Assembly (NCBI RefSeq): GCF_024494725.1
Contig: NZ_JANHDK010000008.1
Span: 1 to 38,893 of the forward strand
From: Haloplanus ruber
GTDB lineage: Archaea > Halobacteriota > Halobacteria > Halobacteriales > Haloferacaceae
DNA: 38,893 nucleotides
Direction of reading: 5' to 3'
Position numbers and translations under genes: made by a program. Positions within the stretch are counted from its first letter, which is position 1, and every line of letters starts with the position of its first letter. Positions 1-7,179 of this stretch are shown in pieces. Under the pieces are notes generated by a model that did not search any database, was not told where the DNA came from, and saw only the letters and a list, made by a program, of their open reading frames with translations.

Positions 1-121
1 GAAACGAAAGGGCACTCTATAACTAGTTTTAAACGCTGTGCACCTGGTGCACGCATATCTAAGCAAATAACCTGCTATAATAGTACTCAAACTGACTATA
101 GTATGTGAAGAGTTCTATGAC
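1..121. mobile_element. Right half of an ISH8-like inverted-repeat element (candidate)
   Basis: No gene is visible here. At about 102-121 the sequence reads as an inverted copy of the motif at 38776-38795 at the other end of the window: TGTCATAGAA and TTCACAT match, with only the three bases between them differing. A subterminal palindromic motif around GTGCAC (about 38-53) also has a counterpart near 38832-38850. The two halves together look like one short element of about 240 bp, which would be continuous if the molecule is circular. The flank at 122 is already inside an IS1595 transposase remnant. No target duplication is seen. Confidence 0.45.
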
Positions 122-696
122 ACGCTCAACTGTTTAACCAGACCATCGATGGACCGACACAGGTCGACGGATCTGGCAAAGTCTGTTCTGGTTACAAAGG
201 TCAAGAGCCGCCGCGAAACAGTCGTTCTCGCGGCGGCTCGTCGCGCACTGGCCGATCACGCTGGCGAGGGCGTCATGGTGACCAGCTGACGCTCGTCGCG
301 GCGTGCCGCGACTCGCTTCGTGTGATTCGCGGACAGCGTGGGATCGACTACGAAGGCGATCTTGAGCCAGTGATTCAGGAAGCTGAAGACCTCTCCCAGC
401 GGCTGGGAGAGGTCTGGACAGATGGACTCCAAGCGTACCGCGAGATGGATCGGGATCACCGAACGGTCGTCCACAAAGAGAGGTACGTATCGCCTGACGG
501 AGTCCACATTAATCAGGCAGAATGTCTGTTTTCGCTTGTTCAACCGTGGCTGCGGAAGTTCCGCGGCCTGTCCAAGCAAGGCTTGGAGCAGGCCGCTCAT
601 ACATTCGGGATCATTAGATCGCTGAATCTCACAGGCGCATCCGTCGATATCACCATTGACTGCCTTGTTATGGGGGCTTTCCGTAGTTCTACATAA
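121..696 (+). pseudogene. IS1595-type (ISXO2-like) transposase, 5'-truncated remnant
   Basis: The frame is open from a TGA at 118-120 to the TAA at 694-696 and has no convincing start codon near its beginning; the first usable GTG is at 322. The translation carries landmarks of ISXO2-like DDE transposases: a QVD...GYKGQE segment near its start, TDG in the middle (about 418-426), and a C-terminal block HINQAECLFS...PWLRKFRGLSKQGLEQ (about 508-590), which in this family holds the last catalytic residues. The N-terminal zinc-ribbon region is missing, and the residue after the first catalytic Asp is Gly rather than the usual Glu. It is almost certainly inactive. Its 3' end shares a 22-base run with position 31652. 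Confidence 0.7.
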
Positions 697-1019
697 GAGC
701 GAGCCTGAAACCGCAGGACGGTGAGGATGGTGGGGTCAGTGTTCTAGATAGTTCTTGTAATCCCAAAATCTAGACACACAACACCTGAAACGCAGTGTGT
801 ATCCCGCTCACAGGTGCGAGGACACCAATCCTGTCGTCTCAAAGCAAGGGTGAGCGCGCTCAGAGTACACATCGAAACGGGATGTTCCTCGATCACACCA
901 CCTCTTCGGCAGTATATATATCACATATCGCAATACAGAATCCAAACTGAGCTACCGACGGATGGCGGAATAATTCATTTTCAATTACATTTAACAGTCT
1001 CAGACCCGTGGCAGCCTGT
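697..1019. other. Intergenic region with promoter of the next gene
   Basis: No gene is recognised. A TATATATA run at 912-919 looks like an unassigned promoter element. A TTTAAC box near 987-992 sits about 30 bp before the ATG at 1020 and fits a leaderless haloarchaeal promoter for that gene. Confidence 0.4.
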
Positions 1020-1352
1020 ATGGGAATTGAAATTGACGGTATTGACGAAACAATAGACACGCTTGAGGATATGGAAGAGAAGGCAGAGGAGATCGATGGT
1101 GACAACGAGGTCCCGTTGAATGAACTGTTCACCGATGACTTCCTACAGAGATATACGGAGTTCGCTTCTCTAGAAGAATTCTTTGAAGAGAGCCCGTGGG
1201 TAGTGGAATCTGACGATGATATAGACGCGATACCACAAGAAGAGATGGACGAGTACGTGAACGAACACACGACATTTGACGATACAGACGAAATGACAGG
1301 CGAAGCAGCTACGGAGTGGGCTGCAAAGCAGCTCGGATTTTCACCGGATTAG
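1020..1352 (+). CDS. Small conserved acidic protein of a phage/genomic-island type family
   Basis: This encodes about 110 residues. The pattern NELFTDDFLQRYTEF, then EEFFEESP, then IPQEEMDEYVNEHTTF, and an AAKQLGF end matches from memory a small family common in bacterial and archaeal mobile elements and prophages (typically NELFTPEFM..HT.F, a segment like IPDDEWD, and a C-terminal LGF). Its function is not established. A GTG at 1008 would add four residues, but the ATG at 1020 lies about 30 bp after a TATA-like box, so the ATG start is preferred. It is convergent with the partition operon. I am confident that it is a gene and have no firm function. Confidence 0.7.
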   Translation: MGIEIDGIDETIDTLEDMEEKAEEIDGDNEVPLNELFTDDFLQRYTEFASLEEFFEESPWVVESDDDIDAIPQEEMDEYVNEHTTFDDTDEMTGEAATEWAAKQLGFSPD

Positions 1353-1388
1353 CCGTATCTGACTTCTGCTCCTTAGGTTCCGACGGGG

Positions 1389-1991
1389 CTATTCATCATC
1401 TCTATCAGGGAGGTCATCGATGAGGTCTTCCTCCTCGATCGTGCTGCGGACCTCGCTCGGAGACATCTCGGCGATTTGGCGAGCTCCCAGCAGGAGGGCA
1501 AGTGGCCGGTAGTAGCGGTTTCGTCCCCCAACGCGCTGCTCGTCAAGGTCGACACCTGTCTCCTCGAGGATATCCAACGACATCCGTCGGTACACACGCT
1601 CCAACTCCTCGCGGACCTCGGCGTCGAGGTAGTACGTATCGTGCTCTCGTTGCGTCACTGGCTCCAGTTCCGACATAGTCACCTGATCCGTCTGTGTGGC
1701 GTGTGTTTCCTGTTCCGCCTGTGGCGGTTGTGGTGACTTATTCTCCTGTGTCGCCTGTGCTGCCTCTGTCTGTGAGTTTGCGTCCATTTTGCTCGTTCCC
1801 TGTTCCGCATTTTTTGTCTGTTGCTCCTGTTCTTCCTGTGCCGCCTGTGGCGGCTGCTCCGACTCTGGCGTCTGTCCCGACCGACCTCGACGCCGACTCG
1901 GTCGGGAGTCCCGCTTCCCTCGAACACGGTCGACGCGCTCTTGTGTCTCCTCGTCGAGGTCCTCGCTGTCCTCACCGCTATCGTCGGTCAT
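1389..1991 (-). CDS. Partition-partner protein downstream of ParA
   Basis: This 200-residue protein is the second gene of the parA operon. Its ATG overlaps the parA stop codon (ATGA, 1988-1991), implying coupled translation. Residues about 1-100 are low-complexity, rich in Gln, Glu, Arg and Pro. The C-terminal half (about 115-195) is an ordered domain beginning YYLDAEVREELERVYRRMS and is the likely DNA- or ParA-binding part. By position it should be the centromere-binding adaptor that works with ParA, as ParB-like proteins do. The linker carries a PQPPQAxQxTH motif also present at the very N-terminus of ParA, which is unusual. I do not recognise a named domain. Confidence 0.75.
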   Translation of the reverse strand: MTDDSGEDSEDLDEETQERVDRVRGKRDSRPSRRRGRSGQTPESEQPPQAAQEEQEQQTKNAEQGTSKMDANSQTEAAQATQENKSPQPPQAEQETHATQTDQVTMSELEPVTQREHDTYYLDAEVREELERVYRRMSLDILEETGVDLDEQRVGGRNRYYRPLALLLGARQIAEMSPSEVRSTIEEEDLIDDLPDRDDE

Positions 1992-2917
1992 GCTGTCACC
2001 TCAAGGCCGAAAGCCTCGATGATGTGGTCACCCAGCTGACCGAACGTCTCGGTAACGTCAGCGCCCGGTTGGTACTCGAAAATGGACTCTCCGGCGTCGT
2101 AGGCGTATGAGAGCGCAACACGTTCGGGTATTTCGTACACGGGGACATCATCGAATACCTCCGCAAGGAACGACGTCATTTCATCAGCAGCGTTCGTCGA
2201 CATGCGGATCCGGTTCGTAACTGCAGCGACCTCATCGATACCGCGGCCAGTCTCTGTCTCGAACGCCGCGATCTCGTCGAACAGGCGGTCGACCGCCCCC
2301 TTCGAGGATGCCTCCGCTGTCGCCGGCACGATCAGGTTCGGCGCGGCGTACAGCGCGTTTTTGAACATCGGGTTGTGCCCCGGTGGTGCGTCGACGATCA
2401 CGACATCGTAGTTCGTGTCGATGCGAGCGATAGCGTCATCGAGCAAGCCGTACCCGTGGTCGTCGCTCCCGATCGTCGCCGGCGTCACCAACTGCGTCAT
2501 CGATTCAAGCGCCCACGTCGCAGCCTCAACTGCGTCCGGATCATCAACGACGTCACCGTTGTGCAGTTGACCGAGGAAGTGTGCCGCCGATAGTTCGAGC
2601 GTCGAGCCGAGCATGTCGATGCTACTCGGGAGGAGATCGGCTTCGGCACCCTCACAGAGGATCGTCGCGACCTCGTCGCGAGCCTCGATATCGAGGAGGA
2701 CATCGAATAGCGTGGGCGGTTCAGCCTCATAGGCGTCCAAGTGGCCAAGCGCCTCGGTCAGGTTGCCCTGCGGGTCGGCGTCGACGGCGAGGACGTCGAG
2801 TCCATGATCGGCGAGTGCGCCGACGAGATTCGCAGAGACGGTTGTCTTCCCGACACCTCCTTTTGCATTCGCGACGACCAACCGTGGCGGGTGTGTCGCC
2901 TGTCCCGCCTGTGGCGG
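1715..2917. repeat. Three copies of palindrome CCGCCTGTGGCGG within parA and its partner
   Basis: The 13-bp palindrome (CCGCC, TGT spacer, GGCGG) occurs at 1715-1727, 1841-1853 and 2905-2917. Around the first and third copies the similarity extends over 36 bp (1701-1736 and 2891-2926, five differences). Copies lie inside the Pro/Gln-rich coding regions of parA and its partner. They could be a coding repeat only, or in-gene binding sites for the partition complex. Confidence 0.55.
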
Positions 2918-2929
2918 CTGTGGTGGCAT
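1988..2929 (-). CDS. parA: ParA/Soj-family partition ATPase
   Basis: This 313-residue deviant-Walker ATPase drives plasmid segregation together with a centromere-binding partner. KGGVGKTT (residues 23-30) is the deviant Walker A motif with the signature lysine, VDADPQGN (about 49-56) is motif A', and VVIVDAPPG (about 172-180) is Walker B. Length and order of motifs are normal for ParA. A Pro/Gln-rich tail of about 14 residues precedes the ATPase fold and resembles a motif in the downstream partner. It is the first gene of a two-gene operon with a 4-bp overlap. The intergenic region upstream holds a hairpin-rich segment running the other way. Confidence 0.93.
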   Translation of the reverse strand: MPPQPPQAGQATHPPRLVVANAKGGVGKTTVSANLVGALADHGLDVLAVDADPQGNLTEALGHLDAYEAEPPTLFDVLLDIEARDEVATILCEGAEADLLPSSIDMLGSTLELSAAHFLGQLHNGDVVDDPDAVEAATWALESMTQLVTPATIGSDDHGYGLLDDAIARIDTNYDVVIVDAPPGHNPMFKNALYAAPNLIVPATAEASSKGAVDRLFDEIAAFETETGRGIDEVAAVTNRIRMSTNAADEMTSFLAEVFDDVPVYEIPERVALSYAYDAGESIFEYQPGADVTETFGQLGDHIIEAFGLEVTA

Positions 2930-2991
2930 GGGCGGAACAGGTGTCTAGAACGTCTTAACTCTACGTCAGACATCACTTCCGCCGACCACGG

Positions 2992-3003
2992 TATCTTATT
3001 ATT
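2992..3003 (+). promoter_or_regulatory. Possible TATA box for the structured RNA
   Basis: A TTATTATT-like box lies about 25 bp before the GGGTGCC at 3021, where the first long-range stem of the hairpin-rich block begins. The position fits an archaeal promoter on the + strand, divergent from parA. The match to consensus is modest. Confidence 0.3.
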
Positions 3004-3144
3004 GTAGGCAACAAACAGTCGGGTGCCGAGGGAAGAATACAATCGAGAGATCGGTGCAAAGCTCCTCGGTGAAGTGTGCCAATACGATCCACCGCTTGAA
3101 GCTGGGGAAACCCAGAAGGTGAAGGCACCGCACGGCCCTACCAT

Positions 3145-3155
3145 CGTGCGTTTTT
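3145..3155 (+). terminator. Hairpin arm plus T5, possible internal terminator
   Basis: The CGCACG/CGTGCG stem (3129-3150) is followed at once by TTTTT. This could end a shorter form of the RNA containing only the 5' module. Confidence 0.35.
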
Positions 3156-3402
3156 GATGAGTATATGAGTACCCCGCCAGTAGCGGGGCTGCCGATGTTA
3201 CTCGGCAGTAACTCTGGTGTTGGCGTGACAGAGGCCATAGGCAGCTGCGATAACAGCGTACCCGTAGGCGTGCCCCGACAGTACCAGCACGGCACCGCAT
3301 GTCACACCGACGCTTGAAGCCGTCGGCGATTCTAGTATCGGTCCTACCATGTGCGTCCTCACCGCCGCTTCAGGCGGTCGTGGTCGCAGTGAACGACCAC
3401 AC

Positions 3403-3429
3403 GGCCTACCGGGGGTAGCAGGGCCTTTT
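3403..3429 (+). terminator. GC-rich hairpin followed by TTTT
   Basis: CTACC/GGTAG, enclosed by GGC/GCC (3403-3425), is followed by four T. This is the likely 3' end of the structured RNA. Confidence 0.4.
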
Positions 3430-3779
3430 GTGTTCCGCTCCCGGCCCCGATGGGTGACCACCTGTTTGAATCGCTACACATTTTCTGGGGGACGGTGCCT
3501 GCTGTCTCCCTCGGCCGTACTCAACTAGAAGACCCCTTGACACATAAGCTTGGCAAGACCAGAGTCAAAGTGAAGTTACACACCCTAAAACGCATGAAAG
3601 CAATACTTTCCCACCGGAACAGAAGGGGGAGTGTGGCCGTCGGATAATATACAAGTCAGCTAAAATTATTCCGATATTCCCGTCTGTTTTCCCGAGTGCC
3701 AACATCACGGCGACGGGTATCCTAACAAGATTCAATAACAACCTCTGGATCGTTCCCAAACGCTTATACCGATCTTGGT

Positions 3780-4203
3780 GGCTCTGTTGAAATACTTGAA
3801 AAATTATATATTCTAACTAGTCGCGGTCAGTACAGGGTTCTAATCTCCCATTCAGGAACCTTCGAGAATATCCTGTGTCCCCAAAGTATCTATATTCTCT
3901 CTGGATAGGTACACTATGAACGATACTCAAAACCGTAGTGGAGAACAGTTATTGATAGGGGTCGGAGGGCTGGCCTTAGTAATCCAATTAATCGTGTTTC
4001 AGAACAGTCTCGGAATAGTGAATAATTCGGGAGTTTCTGGAACGCTTGGAGACATTGTGAGTGGCGGATTGTTGCTTGTGGCAGTGGTTTGCCTCGCCGG
4101 AGGAGTGTACCTCCGTCAGCGTGGTTCTTGATGGATACGCAGCTCTCATCCACCGGCTGTTTCAGTCGATGATGTATCTGAAGAATAGGATTTCAACGGA
4201 GGC
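3780..4203. mobile_element. Non-autonomous element 1 (about 424 bp) with terminal repeats and a small membrane-protein gene
   Basis: The left end begins GGCTCTGTTGAAAT at 3780. The right end is an inverted, slightly decayed copy ending TTTCAACGGAGGC near 4203. Both ends match element 2 (5714-6275): the segments after the left repeat (ATTCTAAC...GCGGTCA.TACAGG) and before the right repeat (GCAGCTCTCATC.ACCGGCTG...TGAAGAATAGGATTTCAAC) are shared, while the middles differ. No transposase is present. Terminal repeats of this type are typical of haloarchaeal insertion sequences. Confidence 0.6.
3916..4131 (+). CDS. Small two-helix membrane protein (element 1 cargo)
   Basis: The product is 71 residues. 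Hydrophobic stretches at about 12-33 and 45-64 look like two membrane helices, separated by a short polar loop, with a basic C-terminus (LRQRGS). A TATATT box at 3890-3895 sits about 23-26 bp before the ATG, as for a leaderless transcript. The gene is the sole cargo of a terminal-repeat element. No family is recognised. Its analogue in the related element 2 encodes a different small membrane protein, so membrane-protein cargo may be a theme of these elements. Confidence 0.6.
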   Translation: MNDTQNRSGEQLLIGVGGLALVIQLIVFQNSLGIVNNSGVSGTLGDIVSGGLLLVAVVCLAGGVYLRQRGS

Positions 4204-4238
4204 GTATGTTTTTATGAATGACTGACAGTCTAATTGGC

Positions 4239-4943
4239 ATGAACCGCCGCGATTATTTTGCTGTTCTCGGGATCGGGATAGCCGGTACTGCAGGATGCAC
4301 TAGTATTCCAACTGGGTTCGACCCCACAGAAAGCGAGCCGACAGAGAGCAATGAATTGATTCGAGAAACCTACGAAGGAGACGGATCGGCATTAAATGAG
4401 TTCTCCGTAGAAAATGAGGGAGCAATATTATTTGAAGTTGAAAGCGATGATCGTCTCTCTGCTGATGTTATCCCCGCCGATGAAGATGGCAGTGGTACGG
4501 CTTTCACAATAGAATCCCGGTTATCCCGTATCAGAAAATACAGTGATATTGAAACCGGGGAATACGCGTTAGATGTTACTACCAACGGAGAGTGGAAGAT
4601 CATCATTGAACAGCACCCTCCACTTGGTCTGAAATCCGTCGAAACGCCCGAATTCCCACTAACAATTAGCTCGGAAACCCCGGATGTATTTGGACCATAC
4701 AACTTTGATGGGTTCATGAGTGCCAGTACATATTCAACGGCTGTCTCCGGTTTGAATTTCATTGACGAGTCAGGAGAATGGGTAGAGTCGGTGGGGCACG
4801 GTCAGACTCACCTTGGAGAAACCCGTGACCAAGGAACAATAAATGTTGAAGGACCACATTGGCTAGTAGTTACGATGAATTTGGCCTTGACTGGAGATGA
4901 TGATCCAGTAGAGTTTGAAGTGACATTAGAAGCACCAAGCTGA
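4239..4943 (+). CDS. Secreted Tat-type lipoprotein, unknown function
   Basis: From the ATG at 4239 the product is 234 residues with an N-terminal NRRDYF twin-arginine motif, a short hydrophobic stretch and a lipobox GTAGC (Cys near residue 20). It is therefore likely exported by Tat and lipid-anchored outside the membrane. The mature part is acidic and Thr/Ser-rich near the anchor, then probably beta-rich. An in-frame ATG at 4218 exists, but the TTTTTAT at 4209-4215 lies about 27 bp before 4239 and favours that start. The TATA box lies just past the right end of element 1. The next gene is also a lipoprotein. No named family is recognised. Confidence 0.75.
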   Translation: MNRRDYFAVLGIGIAGTAGCTSIPTGFDPTESEPTESNELIRETYEGDGSALNEFSVENEGAILFEVESDDRLSADVIPADEDGSGTAFTIESRLSRIRKYSDIETGEYALDVTTNGEWKIIIEQHPPLGLKSVETPEFPLTISSETPDVFGPYNFDGFMSASTYSTAVSGLNFIDESGEWVESVGHGQTHLGETRDQGTINVEGPHWLVVTMNLALTGDDDPVEFEVTLEAPS

Positions 4944-4961
4944 TTGAGAGTTGTTTATAAT

Positions 4962-5504
4962 ATGAATCGTAGAGCGATACTATCTGTTTCACTGGTCAGT
5001 CTTGCTGGGTGTACAGTAACTATTGGCGACAGTTCTGATGATTCAGTTGAAGATGGTGAGTCGGCAGAGAGTGGTGCAGAAAGCGACGAATCTAATGATC
5101 AAGAACAGCAGGAAGTAGAAGTAGAGTCAACTGAAGACACTCAAGAACCAGAAGATCTCGACCGTCCTGCGGTTGAGAGTATGTCTGTCCGATACGATGA
5201 AGCGTGGTTACACCTTTCACGGACATACAAAACACCAAACTACGGTGATGAATTTAGAATAACTGAGCGATGGACTATCGAGAGTGATGACATCACTTTG
5301 GAAGAAGAACGAGAGAAGAATATTGAACCAGAAACAGAGAGTGATGTGGTTTTGATTGGTCAGAGTATCTTATTTTTGGATCGGTGGGATAACAATATAC
5401 AGACGGGAGAGTACGATGTGACACTCGTGCTTGAAGCTCCGAATGGTGATCAGAGTGAACCTGTCTCTGAATCTGTATCAATCACGGAACAGGCTAGTCA
5501 GTAG
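4962..5504 (+). CDS. Second secreted lipoprotein, unknown function
   Basis: The product is 180 residues from ATG 4962. It has an Asn-Arg-Arg start, a short hydrophobic segment and lipobox LAGC (Cys near residue 17), followed by about 50 very acidic Asp/Glu/Ser/Gln-rich residues acting as a linker. The rest is a compact domain (about 70-175) that looks beta-rich. It starts 18 bp after the stop of the preceding lipoprotein, so the two are likely co-transcribed and may act together at the cell surface. A TTG at 4944 is a less likely start, as it would push the signal sequence inward. Confidence 0.72.
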   Translation: MNRRAILSVSLVSLAGCTVTIGDSSDDSVEDGESAESGAESDESNDQEQQEVEVESTEDTQEPEDLDRPAVESMSVRYDEAWLHLSRTYKTPNYGDEFRITERWTIESDDITLEEEREKNIEPETESDVVLIGQSILFLDRWDNNIQTGEYDVTLVLEAPNGDQSEPVSESVSITEQASQ

Positions 5505-5604
5505 ATAATCGTTTTCCGACAAAGGTCCAGTAGTTTCAGGGTCTGATTTCATTTCGATAACGGGGTCTTCATTTCGAAGGCGGTGGGAGTCAATCGGTCT
5601 GTGT

Positions 5605-5713
5605 TTTGAGTTTCCGATTTTGTTAAGAAAGTCGGAAACTCAAAGGACTAAGCCGTCCAAACAACGGTACGAATTATTTAAAGAGATGAGCGAGTCAACA
5701 AATTCGGAAACTC
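5605..5713. repeat. Inverted repeat TTTGAGTTTCCGA plus a third half-copy
   Basis: TTTGAGTTTCCGA at 5605-5617 is perfectly inverted at 5632-5644 (14-bp spacer). A further half-site, TCGGAAACTC, at 5704-5713 directly abuts the left end of element 2. The 5505-5713 gap otherwise shows no gene. The repeats could be a terminator for the lipoprotein operon or debris of another element. Confidence 0.5.
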
Positions 5714-6275
5714 GGCTTTGTTGAAATCCTATTCTTCAGACATATTCTTGCCTGAAACAGCCGGTCGATGAGAGCTGCGAATTCTTCACTCGCAATCGTG
5801 AAGTGAAAACAATTTTATGTTTAAATCAATATGGGCGGGAGTACTCCGAGTATTCAACTGGCGACCTGTAGAACGACGCTGAGAAGAGCTATGAGGGCAC
5901 AAAGACCCATTACAAGAATAGCGTAAAACGGCACTTGGAACTCTGATGGGTCAGTCGAGAATATCTTGTACAGTGATGTAGTGACAAGCAGGGCTCCACC
6001 ACCACACACCAACATGACAAAAATACCAAAACCATCCGTTGTTCCCGAAATAAAGCCGTCCACGCCAATTGCTATTCCCAGAATTGCTGAAAACCCATAA
6101 AAGACAGATGGTCGGTTCATAACGGATTAAAATAGAAGGAGCGTGAAAAATTGTCCGCTCTGTATGACTTTCAACGGCCAGTGAGTAGTTCATCTGTACT
6201 GAGCGATCTGTGTGTCACCTGTATTGACCGCAACCGGGTTAGAATGTATCAACTATTGAGGATTTCAACAGAGCC
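5714..6275. mobile_element. Non-autonomous element 2 (about 562 bp) with terminal repeats and a small membrane-protein gene
   Basis: One end starts GGCTTTGTTGAAATCC at 5714 and the other ends GGATTTCAACAGAGCC at 6275. It is related to element 1 in inverted orientation: the outer 60-70 bp on each side align, but the cargo gene differs. The two elements point in opposite directions, so the intact outer repeats (3780 and 6275) are inverted and enclose the lipoprotein pair like a composite element. Confidence 0.6.
5854..6120 (-). CDS. Small three-helix membrane protein (element 2 cargo)
   Basis: The product is 88 residues with hydrophobic segments at about 6-24, 32-50 and 65-86 and a short loop with KIFSTDPSEFQ between the last two. 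It is predicted as an integral membrane protein. It is the only gene inside element 2. No family is recognised. The length resembles that of the 71-residue cargo of element 1, but the sequences are not obviously related. Confidence 0.55.
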   Translation of the reverse strand: MNRPSVFYGFSAILGIAIGVDGFISGTTDGFGIFVMLVCGGGALLVTTSLYKIFSTDPSEFQVPFYAILVMGLCALIALLSVVLQVAS

Positions 6276-6306
6276 TCTCCAGATGGATCACTACTGTGGA
6301 TTGTGT

Positions 6307-7104
6307 TCAGTCAAGATTCTCAACCTTCTGTTCGAGCCGCTCAAGTCGCTCGTTGAGATCATCGTCAGGCTCAGCAGCGGGCTCGTTCAGTGGGCGAACA
6401 TCCTCAAGGGCGGTGTCAACGCGATCGTCGTCAGCCTCGCCGTGGAGATATAGCTCCGCGCGGTCGTTATACAACTCTCGGAGCGTGCTCGCAGCGACGC
6501 CAACGTCATCGGCGACGTCGGCAAGTGATTCACCACTGGCGACTCGCTCCATGCCGGCGCGTACCCGGAGGTACTCTTCCGGGTCGACCCGGAGATGTCC
6601 GTTGACAACCTCAAACCCTGTCGGCGGCCGGCCGGTCCACTTACCGGCCTCTCGGGCAGCGTCGATCCCCGACTGGATTCGGCGAACCTTCTGTGTTTGT
6701 TCAATCCGAGCGAGGTCACCCATGAGCCCGGCGATCATTTGGGTGACCGCTTGATCGACCATACTGTCGTCGACATCAAGCTCGAGGCCAACTTCGAGGT
6801 CCCGGACGCTCGTCTCGTGTTCAAGAGCATACTGCAGAAAGTTGTGGATCTCGCCACCACCGAGCCGAGAGAGTCGAGACAACTCGTGTACGATGACGAC
6901 ATCAACCTCGCCGTTAGCGATCGCCTCGCGGAGCCGACGGTACTCTGTACCCCCCTCGCTGTCAGACCCTGAGATAATATCAGCGAACCGGTCGATGGTG
7001 GCGTCAGGATATTCGTCCGCGACGAAGTCCTCGAGCTCATGGATCTGTCGCTCGTGGTCTTGGCGGTCAGTTGAGACGCGGGCATATAGCGCGACGTGAG
7101 TCAT
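6307..7104 (-). CDS. Serine recombinase (resolvase/invertase family)
   Basis: The 265-residue protein starts with the resolvase fold: YARVSTDRQ with catalytic Ser11 and Arg9, and ELSRLSRLG (about 77-85) supplying the other active-site arginines. A long helix follows, then GRPPTGFEV and a helix-turn-helix near GVAASTLRELY (about 203-213). The C-terminal 35 residues look like a coiled coil. This order fits small resolvases and invertases rather than large serine integrases. It probably resolves plasmid multimers or acts on local inverted sites. A TTTTAAAT box near 7130 lies about 26 bp before the ATG. It is transcribed divergently from the GIY-YIG-like gene, with only 75 bp between the starts. 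Confidence 0.88.
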   Translation of the reverse strand: MTHVALYARVSTDRQDHERQIHELEDFVADEYPDATIDRFADIISGSDSEGGTEYRRLREAIANGEVDVVIVHELSRLSRLGGGEIHNFLQYALEHETSVRDLEVGLELDVDDSMVDQAVTQMIAGLMGDLARIEQTQKVRRIQSGIDAAREAGKWTGRPPTGFEVVNGHLRVDPEEYLRVRAGMERVASGESLADVADDVGVAASTLRELYNDRAELYLHGEADDDRVDTALEDVRPLNEPAAEPDDDLNERLERLEQKVENLD

Positions 7105-7179
7105 ACTTCTCGTTTTGGCCAGATTTGATTTAAAATATTACCCCTTTTCGTGGTTGTCTATTAGCACTTCCTTCTCGCA

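Larger units (their letters stand above)
3021..3430 (+). ncRNA. Candidate structured non-coding RNA, about 410 nt
   Basis: No convincing protein lies here, but perfect stems follow one another. 5' module: GGTGCC 3022-3027 with GGCACC 3124-3129; a stem at 3042-3055 closed by a GAGA loop; CTGGG-GAAA-CCCAG at 3102-3115; and CGCACG/CGTGCG (3129-3150) followed by five T. 3' module: CCCCGC/GCGGGG (3172-3188), CTGCCGA/TCGGCAG (3189-3208), CTCTG/CAGAG (3212-3233), GTGCC/GGCAC (3270-3295), CCGACG/CGTCGG (3307-3326), ACCGCC/GGCGGT (3361-3378), GTGGTCG/CGACCAC (3380-3400) and CTACC/GGTAG (3406-3418), then TTTT at 3426-3429. GNRA-type loops and the terminal T-tracts point to a + strand transcript. CGCTTGAAGC occurs in both modules (3093 and 3311). 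I cannot match it to a known RNA class. Confidence 0.6.

Noticed and set aside
3198-3461. Short ORFs across the hairpin-rich region at 3.0-3.6 kb
   Set aside because: The composition is not haloarchaeal-protein-like (Cys, Pro and Arg rich, few acidic residues), and the stems explain the sequence constraint better.
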